Shown piece by piece: positions 1 through 8,161 of a stretch of DNA of 64,000 nucleotides (position 1 is its first letter; the number at the start of each line of letters is the position of its first letter). Below the pieces are notes generated by a model. That model worked only from the letters and a program-made list of their open reading frames with translations, ran no database searches and was not told where the DNA came from. Where the stretch lies: positions 1 to 64,000 of the forward strand of contig NZ_JABVEC010000011.1 of the NCBI RefSeq assembly GCF_014323705.1. Reading direction: 5' to 3'. A program made the position numbers and the translations under genes. The stretch is from Actinomadura alba. GTDB lineage: Bacteria > Actinomycetota > Actinomycetes > Streptosporangiales > Streptosporangiaceae.

Positions 1-557
1 CGGCGGAAGCAGCTCTCGAGATGGTCGTCCACCAGACCGCACGCCTGCATGAGGGCATAGGCGGTCGTCGGGCCGACGAACCGGAACCCGCGCTTCTTCA
101 GCTCCTTGGCCAGCGCCTTCGAACCGGGTGTGGACGCGGGCACGTCAGCGGAGGTCCGCGGCACCGGGGCCGCTGGATCGGCATACCGCCAGGCCACCGC
201 GGCCAGCCCCTCGGGCAGCTCCAGCGCCGCCCGCGCGTTGGCGATCGCCGCCGTTATCTTGGCGCGGTTACGGACGATCGCCGCGTCGGACATCAACCGG
301 TCGACGTCGTCGGCCCCGAAGCCGGCCACCTTCTCCGGATCGAACCCCGCGAACGCGGACCGGAACGCCTCCCGCTTGCGCAGGATCGTCAACCAGGACA
401 GCCCGGACTGGAACGCCTCAAGGCACAGCCGCTCGTAGACACCCTGATCGTCGCGGATCGGGCGGCCCCACTCCTCGTCGTGGTAGGCCACGTAGTCGGG
501 TGTGGAGATCCCCCATGGGCAGCGCGACAGCCCGTCGGCACCGGTCACCGCGTTCAT
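1..557 (-). CDS. tag: DNA-3-methyladenine glycosylase I (3' end cut by window)
   Basis: Base-excision repair enzyme that removes 3-methyladenine from alkylated DNA. About 185 codons are visible, close to the usual family length, so only the extreme C-terminus is missing. The N-terminus has the Cys near residue 13 followed by PWG, then YVAYHDEEWGRP, which is the Tag zinc-Cys/His and substrate-pocket pattern; the second zinc pair (H and C in DDHLESCF) sits near the window edge. The ATG overlaps the stop of the upstream SRPBCC gene as ATGA, so it is the last visible gene of a three-gene operon. Rv1210 (tagA) has the same DivIVA-like neighbour in M. tuberculosis. Confidence 0.93.
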   Translation of the reverse strand, partial: MNAVTGADGLSRCPWGISTPDYVAYHDEEWGRPIRDDQGVYERLCLEAFQSGLSWLTILRKREAFRSAFAGFDPEKVAGFGADDVDRLMSDAAIVRNRAKITAAIANARAALELPEGLAAVAWRYADPAAPVPRTSADVPASTPGSKALAKELKKRGFRFVGPTTAYALMQACGLVDDHLESCFR

Positions 558-982
558 GCGGCCAGTCTCCCGAGGCGCCGCAGCCCGAGCCGCATGAAGG
601 CGCGGGCGATCGGGCCGATCACGACCCAGCCGACCCGGCCGAGAGGCCCGAGTGGGAGATCCAGGTGCTCCGCCCACACGACCACGCAACCGCCTTCCGG
701 CAGCGGCGTCGTCTCGAACCACGCCTCACCGCGGACGAGCCGGCCGGTGTGACGCACCGCCACCCGCCGCCCGTCCCGCCACTCCGTAATGATCATCGTG
801 TCGAGGAAGCCGATCGGGCCGGCGCCCGTCCTGCCCTCCAGGGTGGCACCGACCTCATGCCCCCCGCGTGCGGTCGTGAACGGCATCCACTCACCGTGCC
901 GGTCCCAGTCCGTCAGCACCTCGAAGGTCCGCTCGGCCGAGGCCGCCACCCCCTCACTGACGCGTGCGAGGACCCGGCTCAA
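554..982 (-). CDS. SRPBCC-family (START-like) protein
   Basis: 142 aa. The SRPBCC helix-grip fold is suggested by an N-terminal strand with VSEGVAASAERTFEVLTDWDRHGEWMP spread over residues 8-34 and a final long helix (GWVVIGPIARAFMRLGLRRL). Such proteins bind hydrophobic ligands or act as cyclase/coenzyme-Q-like proteins; nothing here fixes the ligand. It is coupled at both ends: its ATG overlaps the stop of the DivIVA-like gene and its stop overlaps the tag start. It is not part of the mycobacterial version of this cluster, so it looks like an insertion into the operon. Confidence 0.75.
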   Translation of the reverse strand: MSRVLARVSEGVAASAERTFEVLTDWDRHGEWMPFTTARGGHEVGATLEGRTGAGPIGFLDTMIITEWRDGRRVAVRHTGRLVRGEAWFETTPLPEGGCVVVWAEHLDLPLGPLGRVGWVVIGPIARAFMRLGLRRLGRLAA

Positions 983-1521
983 CGGTCGCGCCCCGGCTCG
1001 TCCGCCGCGGTGTCGTCCTTCGAGGTGACCGGCGGGTCGAGCTCCGGGGTCACCGGCTGGTCGAGCTGTTGGTCGTAGGGCGAGTAAGTGCCGTACGACT
1101 CATGATCCGTACCCGCCGGCCGGATCTCGGGAGGCGACCACGCGGGCAACTCGGCGGTGGCACTCGACGAACTCTGCGGCTCTCGCGTGAGGTTCCACCG
1201 GATCGGCTCCTCCCTCTCGTCCCCGAGCCGCCGGCGCAGTTCCGCGAGCTGCTGTTCGAGCACGGCGATCCGGGTGTCGCGCTGCGTGACCGCGATGGCG
1301 AGCCGATCCAACGCCTCGTTGGTGATATTGGCGTGGTAGCCCCACACGCCCATGGGAAGGCGCAGCAGCGCCGCGTCGGGCCCGGTGAGCCGATCGTTGC
1401 CCGGCAGCGCGAGCGGCGGGTGATCGGGATGGGTCTCGGCCAGCTCACCGCCCATGCCCATGGCAAGGATGATCACCGCGCCCAGTACGGCCATGCCCGC
1501 CAGTGCGATGGCGAGAACCAC
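979..1521 (-). CDS. Membrane-anchored DivIVA-domain-like protein (Rv1209-like)
   Basis: 180 aa. A single N-terminal membrane helix (residues 2-22) is followed by LTGPDAALLRLPMGVWGYH, a divergent form of the DivIVA N-terminal hydrophobic/aromatic motif, and then a short coiled coil (TQRDTRIAVLEQQLAELRRRL, about residues 79-99). The tail of about 70 residues is rich in Pro, Ser, Asp and Gln and probably disordered. In actinobacteria small membrane proteins of this type sit beside folP2 and tag (Rv1207-Rv1210), the context seen here. A role at poles or septa is inferred from the domain only. First gene of the three-gene minus-strand operon. Confidence 0.7.
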   Translation of the reverse strand: MVLAIALAGMAVLGAVIILAMGMGGELAETHPDHPPLALPGNDRLTGPDAALLRLPMGVWGYHANITNEALDRLAIAVTQRDTRIAVLEQQLAELRRRLGDEREEPIRWNLTREPQSSSSATAELPAWSPPEIRPAGTDHESYGTYSPYDQQLDQPVTPELDPPVTSKDDTAADEPGRDR

Positions 1522-1606
1522 GATCAGACTCCTAACTCACGCTCTGGTGACGCCTGCCGGCTCGGCCTCGCGCCCTCGGCGCGACGATCGTGCCACGATC
1601 GGAGGC

Positions 1607-2233
1607 ATGGAGTTGCGGCTTGGGTCCCATGCGTTCAGTATCAGCGATTTCATAATCTATGTCGCTGATGTCGACGCCGACGCGATGCCCCGGGCCGCCC
1701 AGCTCGCCGAGGTCGCGCCAGACCCGGAACTCGTCACACGGGTCCGCACCGAGCACCCCGATCTGGTGATCGCCGTGGCGGCACCGACACCCATCGCGCA
1801 CGCCTGCGTGGAGGCCGGTGCCGCGCTGCTCGTCGGTGACCACCTGACCACAGTCGCCGCCGCCACCGGCTCCGGCCTGGTGTCCTCCGAGCCGGAACAC
1901 GCCATCTCGCAGGGCGTACGTCCGGACGGGTTGATCGTCGAGGCGCGGTCGGTCTCGGACGCCGAGGAGCACGTGCGAAGCGGTCACCCGGTCCTCGTCA
2001 CGCCCGCGAGCGCATCGGGTGTGGGATCTCCCTCGACGCGGGTGCCGGCCGCCCCGGCGACCTCGGACACTGACGCCGCGGCGCTGGCGGCCGTGACGGT
2101 GTACGCCTGGATGGGCGCCCGGATCTTCCGCGTACCGGCCCGCGACGCGGCGGCGACGAGGGAGTCACTGGACATGATCGCTTCGATCAAGGGAAGCCGC
2201 CCGCCCAGCGTGTCCCGCCGCGGCCTGGTCTGA
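1607..2233 (+). CDS. Degenerate FolP2-like (dihydropteroate synthase-related) protein
   Basis: 208 aa, starting at an ATG preceded by GGAGG; a longer open frame begins upstream but inside the divergent neighbour. The beginning (ELRLGSHAFSISDFIIYVADV) and end (ESLDMIASIKGSRPPSVSRRGLV) match the first strand and last helix of actinobacterial FolP2-type dihydropteroate synthases, and the position (between LOG genes and DivIVA-like/tag) is that of folP2. It is about 80 residues short of that family and lacks the pterin/pABA-binding signatures (the NxTPDSF and DxGG motifs). It is therefore unlikely to make dihydropteroate. Either a pseudo-enzyme or a decaying gene; the frame itself is intact. Confidence 0.7.
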   Translation: MELRLGSHAFSISDFIIYVADVDADAMPRAAQLAEVAPDPELVTRVRTEHPDLVIAVAAPTPIAHACVEAGAALLVGDHLTTVAAATGSGLVSSEPEHAISQGVRPDGLIVEARSVSDAEEHVRSGHPVLVTPASASGVGSPSTRVPAAPATSDTDAAALAAVTVYAWMGARIFRVPARDAAATRESLDMIASIKGSRPPSVSRRGLV

Positions 2234-2353
2234 CCCACCTCGGCAGGCGAGCCGCGTGGCACTCGCGCATGGGCATGGGGCCCCACGCCACCTGGCGCGA
2301 GGCCCCGATGCCCGGCGATCTCCTGGCACAAGATCATGCCGTTGTCGACCAGA

Positions 2354-3058
2354 TCAGTCGATTATGGGCATCTCTTCGTCTCCCATGGGCATCTCTTCCT
2401 CTCCCATGGGCATCTCTTCCTCTCCCTGGCCTTGCTGCTGGGCCTGCTCCTGCTGCTGACGCTGCGACTGTTCCTGGGCCTGCTCCTGCTGCTGACGCTG
2501 CGACTGCTCTTGCGCCTGCTGCTGACGCTGGCTCTGCTCCTGACGCTGGGCCTGCTGCTGACGCTGGAACTGCTGCTGAGCCTGCGCCTGCGCCTGCCGC
2601 TGAGTCTGCGCCTGCTGCTGACGCTGGAACTGCTGCTGAGCCTGCCGCTGAGTCTGCGCCTGCTGCTGACGCTGGAACTGCTGCTGAGCCTGCCGCTGAG
2701 TCTGCGCCTGCTGCTGACGCTGCATCTGCCGCTGCGACTGCTCTTGCGCCTGCTGCTGCCGCTGGAACTGCCGCTGAGCCTGCCGCTGAGCCTGCCGCTG
2801 CGTCTGCCGCTGCGTCTGCCGCTGCGTCTGCCGCTGCGTCTGCCGCTGTAGTTGCGATTGGCGCTGTCTCTGCGCCTGTCGGTCACGAGGGTTGGGTGGG
2901 GGCTGTATCCGCCATCCCGCAGCGTGGTTATGGGATACAGCGATCTCGGCTTCAGAGTTCGCCGAGGCCGTGGCCACGGCCGGATCCATCATCAGCGCAG
3001 TCGCTCCGGCGAATACGAGGCCGGAAGTGAAGACTGCCATGCGCTTGCGAATTCCCAT
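2354..3058 (-). CDS. Secreted Gln/Arg-rich tandem-repeat protein
   Basis: 234 aa. The start is fixed by a perfect AGGAGGT Shine-Dalgarno about 7 bases before ATG 3058. Residues 1 to about 33 form a signal peptide (GIRKRMAVFTSGLVFAGATALM, then ATASA). After a short linker the protein is almost only Gln and Arg with Ala/Thr/Ser/Phe punctuation: QTQR-type tetrapeptides, then 16-residue units (QRQQQAQTQRQAQQQF, two full copies and an extended third). It ends with three acidic EEEMPMG-type heptads. No cysteine, no catalytic motif and no family was recognised. The basic repeat followed by an acidic tail suggests a self-assembling or polyanion-binding wall/extracellular protein; that is inference only. 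Confidence 0.75.
   Translation of the reverse strand: MGIRKRMAVFTSGLVFAGATALMMDPAVATASANSEAEIAVSHNHAAGWRIQPPPNPRDRQAQRQRQSQLQRQTQRQTQRQTQRQTQRQAQRQAQRQFQRQQQAQEQSQRQMQRQQQAQTQRQAQQQFQRQQQAQTQRQAQQQFQRQQQAQTQRQAQAQAQQQFQRQQQAQRQEQSQRQQQAQEQSQRQQQEQAQEQSQRQQQEQAQQQGQGEEEMPMGEEEMPMGDEEMPIID
2361..2860. repeat. Coding tandem repeats (12-, 21- and 48-bp units)
   Basis: Three repeat classes lie inside the Gln/Arg-rich gene. At about 2361-2435 there are three 21-bp units encoding EEEMPMG. At about 2565-2710 there are near-identical 48-bp units encoding a 16-residue block. At about 2795-2860 there are 12-bp units CGCTGCGTCTGC encoding QTQR. The near-identity of units suggests slippage or unequal crossing-over, so copy number may vary between strains. 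Confidence 0.85.
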
Positions 3059-3448
3059 GGAAACTACCTCCTCAGGAATTTCGAGCCCGCACAGGTCGAG
3101 CATCGGAGTGTTGCAGAACAGGGTCTCTTTCGAGGACCCTGAAAATGGGTATCGTATCTACTCAACGCACCCACTTAGCTTCATTTGAGCCCACCCGACA
3201 TATGTTCGCAATCCCCTGCCCCGCATCGATTCCACGAAACCGGTGGCGTACGACTTTGCTTCGTTTTTCGGCCGCTCGACGGCATGACTCGTCACCGGTT
3301 GGCCATCTGAACGTAAGACTATTGACCCGGAATTTACCCATTACCGTCGTGCGGAACATCGCCGCATGACAAAGCACCATGAAGTGTCAAGGACGGCGAG
3401 AAAGCGAGCGCCGTGCGCCGATCGGAAGGGGATCGCGCCGAATGACGA
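3059..3448. other. Intergenic region upstream of the repeat gene
   Basis: 390 bases with no convincing gene; open frames here lack coding bias. It is less GC-rich than its surroundings and must hold the promoter and leader of the Gln/Arg-rich gene (its AGGAGGT is at 3065-3071) and the 3' flank of the LOG gene. No clear palindromic terminator was seen. Confidence 0.5.
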
Positions 3449-4042
3449 TCAACCGGTTTCGGATTCGGCGTAGTCCTCAGCGGTCGGTTGGATCGACACG
3501 GGAGACTTCGCCAGCAGGTCGAAAGCCTCGTCAATCGACGCGGTCCAGCCGACCGCGTCGAACACCGTCGGTCGATTGAAGCCCTCTTCCAGCAAATGCG
3601 TCATGAGGCCGCGCAACGGCTCGTACAGCCCGTACGGATCCAGGATGACGAGCGGCCGGTCGTGCACGCCGAGTACCCGCGTCGTCCAGATCTCGAACAG
3701 TTCCTCCAGCGTGCCCAGACCACCGGGCAACACCAGGAAAGCGTCCGAACGGCGATCCATCTCGGCCTTCCGGGAGCGCATGTCCTCGGTCACGACCAAC
3801 TCGTCGCTGTCCTCGTCGGAGATCTCAATGCGAACCAGGTTCTCGGGGATGACACCGACGGTACGGGCGCCACCGGCCCGGGCGGCACCGGCCACCGCGC
3901 CCATGCACGACACCGTGGCCCCGCCGCTCACGAGCGTGTGCCCCCGGCGGGCCAGCTCAGCGCCGACCTCGGTCGCCAGCTCCAGATAGCGCTGATCGAT
4001 CCGGCTGCTCGAGGAACAGAACACACATACGGCCAGGCCCAT
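3449..4042 (-). CDS. LOG family protein (TIGR00730), short form
   Basis: 197 aa. Rossmann-like nucleotide-binding protein of the Lonely-Guy family, which cleaves nucleoside 5'-monophosphates (cytokinin ribotides in characterised members) to base and ribose phosphate. The signature PGGLGTLEELFE lies near residues 106-117, preceded by an MRSRKAEM segment corresponding to the conserved Arg. Starts at ATG 4042 in a TGATG overlap with the stop of the upstream LOG gene, so the two LOG paralogues are translationally coupled. Equivalent position to Rv1205 in the M. tuberculosis dapE-folP2 interval. Confidence 0.85.
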   Translation of the reverse strand: MGLAVCVFCSSSSRIDQRYLELATEVGAELARRGHTLVSGGATVSCMGAVAGAARAGGARTVGVIPENLVRIEISDEDSDELVVTEDMRSRKAEMDRRSDAFLVLPGGLGTLEELFEIWTTRVLGVHDRPLVILDPYGLYEPLRGLMTHLLEEGFNRPTVFDAVGWTASIDEAFDLLAKSPVSIQPTAEDYAESETG

Positions 4043-4842
4043 CAGCTTCCGTTCCCACCGGCCTCCGCGGCCTGCCTCACCGCGTTCTCCTCGGCCTCCA
4101 TCTGCTGCGCGCGGGCGTCCGTGATGATCCGTACGACCTCGGCGGGGTCGTCCGTGAGATGCAGCAGGTCCGGGTCCGCCGGCGAGATCTTGCCGCTGGG
4201 CAGGAGGGTGCTGCGGACCCAGTCCAGGAGCCCGCTCCAGAACTCGGTGCCGACCAGGACGATGGGGAACTGAGTGATCTTCTTGGTCTGAACGAGCGTG
4301 ATCGCTTCGAACAGCTCGTCGAGCGTGCCGAAACCGCCGGGCAGGACGACGAACGCCTCGGAGTACTTCACGAACATCGTCTTGCGGACGAAGAAGTAGC
4401 GGAACTCGATGCCGATGTCGACATAGTCGTTCATCTTCTGCTCGAAGGGCAGCTCGATGCCGAGGCCGACCGAGACCCCTCCGCCTTCCAGGGCGCCCTT
4501 GTTACCGGCCTCCATGATGCCGGGGCCGCCACCGGTGATCACCGCGAAGCCGGCCTGGACGAGCTGCTTGCCGATGTCCACCGCCAGCTCGTACTCGTCC
4601 GAGCCCGGCTTGGTGCGGGCGGAACCGAAGACGCTGACCCCCGGGCCGAGCTCTGCGAGCAGCCCGAAGCCCTCGACGAACTCGGACTGGATGCGCATGA
4701 CCCGCCATGGGTCGGTGTGCAGCCAGTCCGGCCGGCCCTGGCTGTCGAGCAGGCGCTGGTCCGTCGTGGTCTTGGGCACGGCTTGACCGCGCAATGTCGC
4801 AGGCCCCTGGCGGCGGGTGCCGGTGTTCACGTCCGATTCCAT
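4042..4842 (-). CDS. LOG family protein (TIGR00730), long form
   Basis: 266 aa. It carries a longer N-terminal extension than its downstream paralogue, and the core signature PGGFGTLDELFE lies near residues 159-170. Residues SVFGSARTKPGS and VITGGGPGIMEAGNKGA form the nucleotide/phosphate-binding loops. The last 25 residues are Ala/Glu-rich. Coupled to the short LOG gene by a TGATG overlap. Two different LOG proteins side by side suggest distinct nucleotide substrates or a heteromeric complex; neither is proven. Confidence 0.85.
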   Translation of the reverse strand: MESDVNTGTRRQGPATLRGQAVPKTTTDQRLLDSQGRPDWLHTDPWRVMRIQSEFVEGFGLLAELGPGVSVFGSARTKPGSDEYELAVDIGKQLVQAGFAVITGGGPGIMEAGNKGALEGGGVSVGLGIELPFEQKMNDYVDIGIEFRYFFVRKTMFVKYSEAFVVLPGGFGTLDELFEAITLVQTKKITQFPIVLVGTEFWSGLLDWVRSTLLPSGKISPADPDLLHLTDDPAEVVRIITDARAQQMEAEENAVRQAAEAGGNGS

Positions 4843-4994
4843 GCCCCATACCGTAACCCTCGGGCAAGGGAATGCGGCGGCCGGATCGAGGAGCGAGCGA
4901 ATACGCGCAGCGAACGCTCATGGAAGATCCGGCGAAGCACCCCTCGGGGGTCCGCACCGCCTAGACCGACGCGCCGCAGCGGAGAGCGACCGGC

Positions 4995-6050
4995 TCAGGA
5001 CAGCCAGGTGTGCATGCGTTCCTCGCAGGCGAATATCCGCGGGATCTCGACGTACTCGCCCTTGGTGTGGGCGAGGGTCGGTTCTCCGGGCCCGTAGTTG
5101 ACGGCCGGAATACCGAGCTCGGCGAAGCGGGCGACGTCGGTCCAGCCGAGCTTGGCCTTCGCTCCCCCGCCGACGGCCTTGACGAAGGCGTCCGCCGCGG
5201 GGTGATCGAGCCCGGGACGGGCGGCCGGCGCCCCGTCCGTGACCGTGACCTCGAAGCCCGAGAAGACATCGCGCAGATGTGCCTCGGCCTCGTCGAGGGA
5301 CTTGTCGGGCGCGAAGCGGTAGTTGACGGTGACGACGCACTCGTCCGGGATCACGTTGCCCGCGACTCCCCCACTTACGAACACGGCGTTGAGACCCTCG
5401 TGGTACTCCAGCCCGTCCACGACGGGGAGGGCGGGTTCATATGCGCGCAGCACGTCGAGGATCGCGCCGGCGTTGTGGATGGCGTTGGAGCCCATCCACG
5501 CGCGGGCGCTGTGCGCCCGTTCCCCCGGGGCCCGCACCTCCACCCGCATGGTGCCCTGGCAGCCGCCCTCGACCTGGGCGGACGTGGGTTCCAGCAGAAC
5601 CGCGAAGTCGCCTTGGAGCAGCTCGGGACGGGTACGGGCGAGCCGGCAGAGCCCGTTGCGCTCCGCCTCGATCTCCTCACAGTCGTACACGACGTAGGTG
5701 ATGTCGCGGCTCGCCTCCGGTAGCGTCGCCGCGAGCCTCAGCAGCACCGCCAGGCCGCTCTTCATGTCCGTCGTGCCACAGCCGTACAACCGGTCGCCCT
5801 CGACCCGCGACGGCAGATTGGCGTTGATCGGGACGGTGTCGGCGTGGCCGGCCAGCACGACGCGCTCGCCGTGGCCGTACGAGGTGCGCGCGACGAGCGA
5901 GTTCCCGTCCCGTTCCACCGTGAGGTGTGGCAGCGCCACGAGCGCTTCCTGTACCGCGTCGACGAGCGGCCCCTCGCGGCCGCTCACCGACTCGATGTCA
6001 ACGATCGCTCTGGTCAGCGTCGCCACGTCGGCAGAAAGATCGAACCGCAT
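4995..6050 (-). CDS. dapE: Succinyl-diaminopimelate desuccinylase
   Basis: 351 aa from ATG 6050; an in-frame TTG at 6059 would add three residues. M20 metallopeptidase-family enzyme of the succinylase branch of lysine/meso-diaminopimelate synthesis, hydrolysing N-succinyl-LL-DAP. Metal-site motifs are present in order: GHADTVP, then GCGTTDMKSG, then the CEEIE catalytic/metal Glu pair, and a late HTKGEYV His motif. Next to dapD on the same strand, 49 bases downstream of it, and upstream of two LOG genes as in other actinobacteria. Cytoplasmic. Confidence 0.94.
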   Translation of the reverse strand: MRFDLSADVATLTRAIVDIESVSGREGPLVDAVQEALVALPHLTVERDGNSLVARTSYGHGERVVLAGHADTVPINANLPSRVEGDRLYGCGTTDMKSGLAVLLRLAATLPEASRDITYVVYDCEEIEAERNGLCRLARTRPELLQGDFAVLLEPTSAQVEGGCQGTMRVEVRAPGERAHSARAWMGSNAIHNAGAILDVLRAYEPALPVVDGLEYHEGLNAVFVSGGVAGNVIPDECVVTVNYRFAPDKSLDEAEAHLRDVFSGFEVTVTDGAPAARPGLDHPAADAFVKAVGGGAKAKLGWTDVARFAELGIPAVNYGPGEPTLAHTKGEYVEIPRIFACEERMHTWLS

Positions 6051-6099
6051 GACGGCCAAGCCTACTGGAGTCCGTCTCGCCGGCCGCGGGCCCGGTGCG

Positions 6100-6936
6100 T
6101 CAGGCGTTCACGCCGTGTTCGCGAAGGATGTCGTTGAGAGCGAGCTTGTCGTGCTGCTGACCCTCCTCGAGCCGCTTGAGCACGAGCAGGCACGGCATGC
6201 CGAACTCTCCGCCCGGGAAGCTCTTGGTACGGGTACCGCCCACGCAGACCGACCAGGAGGGGGCCTCGCCGCGAGCGAGTTCTTCGCCGGTCTCGACGTC
6301 GAAGACCCTCGTGGTGTTGGTGAGGATGGCTCCGGCGCCGATCTTGGCGCCCCGGCGCACTCGGGCGCCGTCGACGACCATGCACCGCGAGCCGACGAAC
6401 GCGTCGTCCTCGACGATGACGGGCACGGCGTTCGGCGGTTCGAGAACGCCCCCGATGCCGACGCCGCCGGACAGGTGGACGTTCTTACCGATCTGCGCGC
6501 AGGAGCCGACCGTCGCCCAGGTGTCCACCATCGTGCCGCTGTCCACATAGGCCCCGATGTTGGTGAACGACGGCATGAGCACGACACCGGGGGCGAGGTA
6601 GGACCCCCAGCGGGCGATCGCCCCGGGAACGACCCGCACGCCGTCCAGCCGGGTCTTGAGCGGGATCCGGTCGTTGTGCTGGAAGTCGCCGACCTGGGAC
6701 CGCACCATGCCGAGGACCTTGAAGCTCATCAGGATCGCGCGCTTCGCGCGCTCGTCGACGATCACCTCGTCGGAGGCCGGATCGACGAGGGCCACGCGGG
6801 CCTCACCGGTGTCGATCTGGTCGACGGCGGCCACGATGGCCGCCCGGGCCTCACCGTCATCGGGCGTGAGCTCGGTCCGCCGCTCCCACAGCGTGTCGAT
6901 GTCGCTGGAGAGGGGGCTGGTGAACGTTTCGGTCAT
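6100..6936 (-). CDS. dapD: Tetrahydrodipicolinate N-succinyltransferase, enterobacterial-type
   Basis: 278 aa. Transfers succinyl from succinyl-CoA to tetrahydrodipicolinate in lysine/DAP synthesis. The central left-handed beta-helix is visible as hexapeptide repeats, including GAYVDSGTMVDTWATVGSC and then AQIGKNVHLSGGVGIGGVLE, which is almost identical to E. coli DapD. Length and sequence fit the proteobacterial family rather than the longer (about 317 aa) M. tuberculosis-type DapD. Forms an apparent dapD-dapE operon; divergent from the lysozyme-like gene at 7014. Confidence 0.93.
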   Translation of the reverse strand: MTETFTSPLSSDIDTLWERRTELTPDDGEARAAIVAAVDQIDTGEARVALVDPASDEVIVDERAKRAILMSFKVLGMVRSQVGDFQHNDRIPLKTRLDGVRVVPGAIARWGSYLAPGVVLMPSFTNIGAYVDSGTMVDTWATVGSCAQIGKNVHLSGGVGIGGVLEPPNAVPVIVEDDAFVGSRCMVVDGARVRRGAKIGAGAILTNTTRVFDVETGEELARGEAPSWSVCVGGTRTKSFPGGEFGMPCLLVLKRLEEGQQHDKLALNDILREHGVNA

Positions 6937-7013
6937 GGCGCGAGCCTATCGGGAGGCGAGGATCGCACAGACGGCGTATCCGCCCGGCGGCCAACTCCCG
7001 GTACGGTCGTCTC

Positions 7014-7838
7014 GTGGGTCGTTGGGACGCGCGCCGTTTGCGCCTTATTGGAATCACTCTCGCCGTGGCAGTCGGTCTGAGCGTGGGCGGCTATGCGCTG
7101 TTCAACCGGGTCCGCCCGTACCTCCATGGGTCCAACTGCGAGGTGCAGACCGCACTCGGCAAGGAACCCCTCGACCTCGAGCAGGCGGCCAACTCCGCCA
7201 CCATCGCCGCGGTGGCCTTCCGCAAGAACCTTCCGGAGCGGGCCGTGGTGATCGCCTACGCCACCGCCATCCAGGAGTCGCGCCTGCGCAATCTCGCCGG
7301 CGGCGATCGCGACTCGGTCGGCCTCTTCCAGCAGCGCCCGTCCCAGGGGTGGGGCGCCGTCGAGCAACTGCGCGACCCGGTCTACGCCTCGGGCCGGTTC
7401 TTCGACTCGCTGAAGAGGGTCAAGGACTATCTCGACCGGGACCTCCACGACGCCGCACAGAGCGTCCAGCGCAGCGCCGACGGCACCGCCTACGCCCAGC
7501 ATGAGGATGAGGGCAAGATCCTGGCTCAGGGCTATACGGGCCGACGCCCCGCCGCCGTGCGCTGCTGGTTCTCACCGGACAAGCGCACCAAGCCTCGGCG
7601 CCCGGAAGCGATCCGCGAGCTGCGCCGGGCCTTCGGCCGCCTGAAGCTGGCCGGCGACGCGGTGATGATCGAAAGCCCGCGGTCGGGCTGGTCGGTGGCC
7701 TCGTGGGGCGTGTCCCATGCCCAGGCGTACGGCCTGAGCGAGGTCCGGTACGCCGGCAAGCGCTGGGTCGCCGAGGACGGCCACTCGGGCTGGCACGACG
7801 ACCCCAAGGCTCCGAAGGACCGCGTCATCATCCGCTGA
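7014..7838 (+). CDS. Membrane-anchored lysozyme-like-fold protein
   Basis: 274 aa from GTG 7014. One membrane helix at residues about 10-28 (LIGITLAVAVGLSVGGYAL) puts the rest outside. The segment QESRLRNLAGGDRDSVGLFQQRPSQGWG (about residues 86-113) resembles the catalytic-Glu/active-site region of lytic transglycosylase or Rpf-like lysozyme folds, with E87 in the position of the catalytic acid. The C-terminal 90 residues are unassigned. Related actinobacterial proteins are often labelled only as hypothetical. A role in peptidoglycan processing is likely but not shown; it is divergent from dapD. Confidence 0.7.
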   Translation: MGRWDARRLRLIGITLAVAVGLSVGGYALFNRVRPYLHGSNCEVQTALGKEPLDLEQAANSATIAAVAFRKNLPERAVVIAYATAIQESRLRNLAGGDRDSVGLFQQRPSQGWGAVEQLRDPVYASGRFFDSLKRVKDYLDRDLHDAAQSVQRSADGTAYAQHEDEGKILAQGYTGRRPAAVRCWFSPDKRTKPRRPEAIRELRRAFGRLKLAGDAVMIESPRSGWSVASWGVSHAQAYGLSEVRYAGKRWVAEDGHSGWHDDPKAPKDRVIIR

Positions 7839-7906
7839 ACCAACTACGCTCCGAGGACCGCGACGGCGCGCGACCCGCTGGTAGCATTCGAGGTAGGATA
7901 AATCGC

Positions 7907-8161
7907 ATGAGCGAACCTACCCAGAAGTACTCGATCACACTGCCGCGGGACATCGCCGAGGCGGCGCGTGCTCGCAGCGGCCCGTCGGGCTTCTCCGGCT
8001 ACATCGCCTCCGCCGTCGCCCGCCAGATCGAGCGCGACGACCTCAACGAGCTCATCAGTGTCGCCGAAGCCGAGCACGGGCCGATCAGCGACGAGGAGAT
8101 CCAGGCCAAGCGCGATCTCTTGCGCGAGGCCCGCCGGCAACACGGGTCCAGCGCGGCATGA
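7907..8161 (+). CDS. Ribbon-helix-helix-type antitoxin of a PIN toxin pair
   Basis: 84 aa. The N-terminal YSITLPRDIAEAARARSG followed by GFSGYIASAVARQIERD is the strand-helix-helix pattern of a DNA-binding antitoxin; the acidic C-terminal helix should wrap the toxin. The stop overlaps the toxin ATG as ATGA. A TAGGAT-like hexamer lies just upstream of the start, suggesting a very short or absent leader. Expected to bind its own promoter together with the toxin. Confidence 0.85.
   Translation: MSEPTQKYSITLPRDIAEAARARSGPSGFSGYIASAVARQIERDDLNELISVAEAEHGPISDEEIQAKRDLLREARRQHGSSAA

Noticed and set aside
2269..3030. Long Leu-rich and Ala-rich open frames on the plus strand opposite the Gln/Arg repeat gene
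   Set aside because: They exist because the repeat units contain no stop codons in several frames; only the minus frame has a Shine-Dalgarno and a signal peptide.
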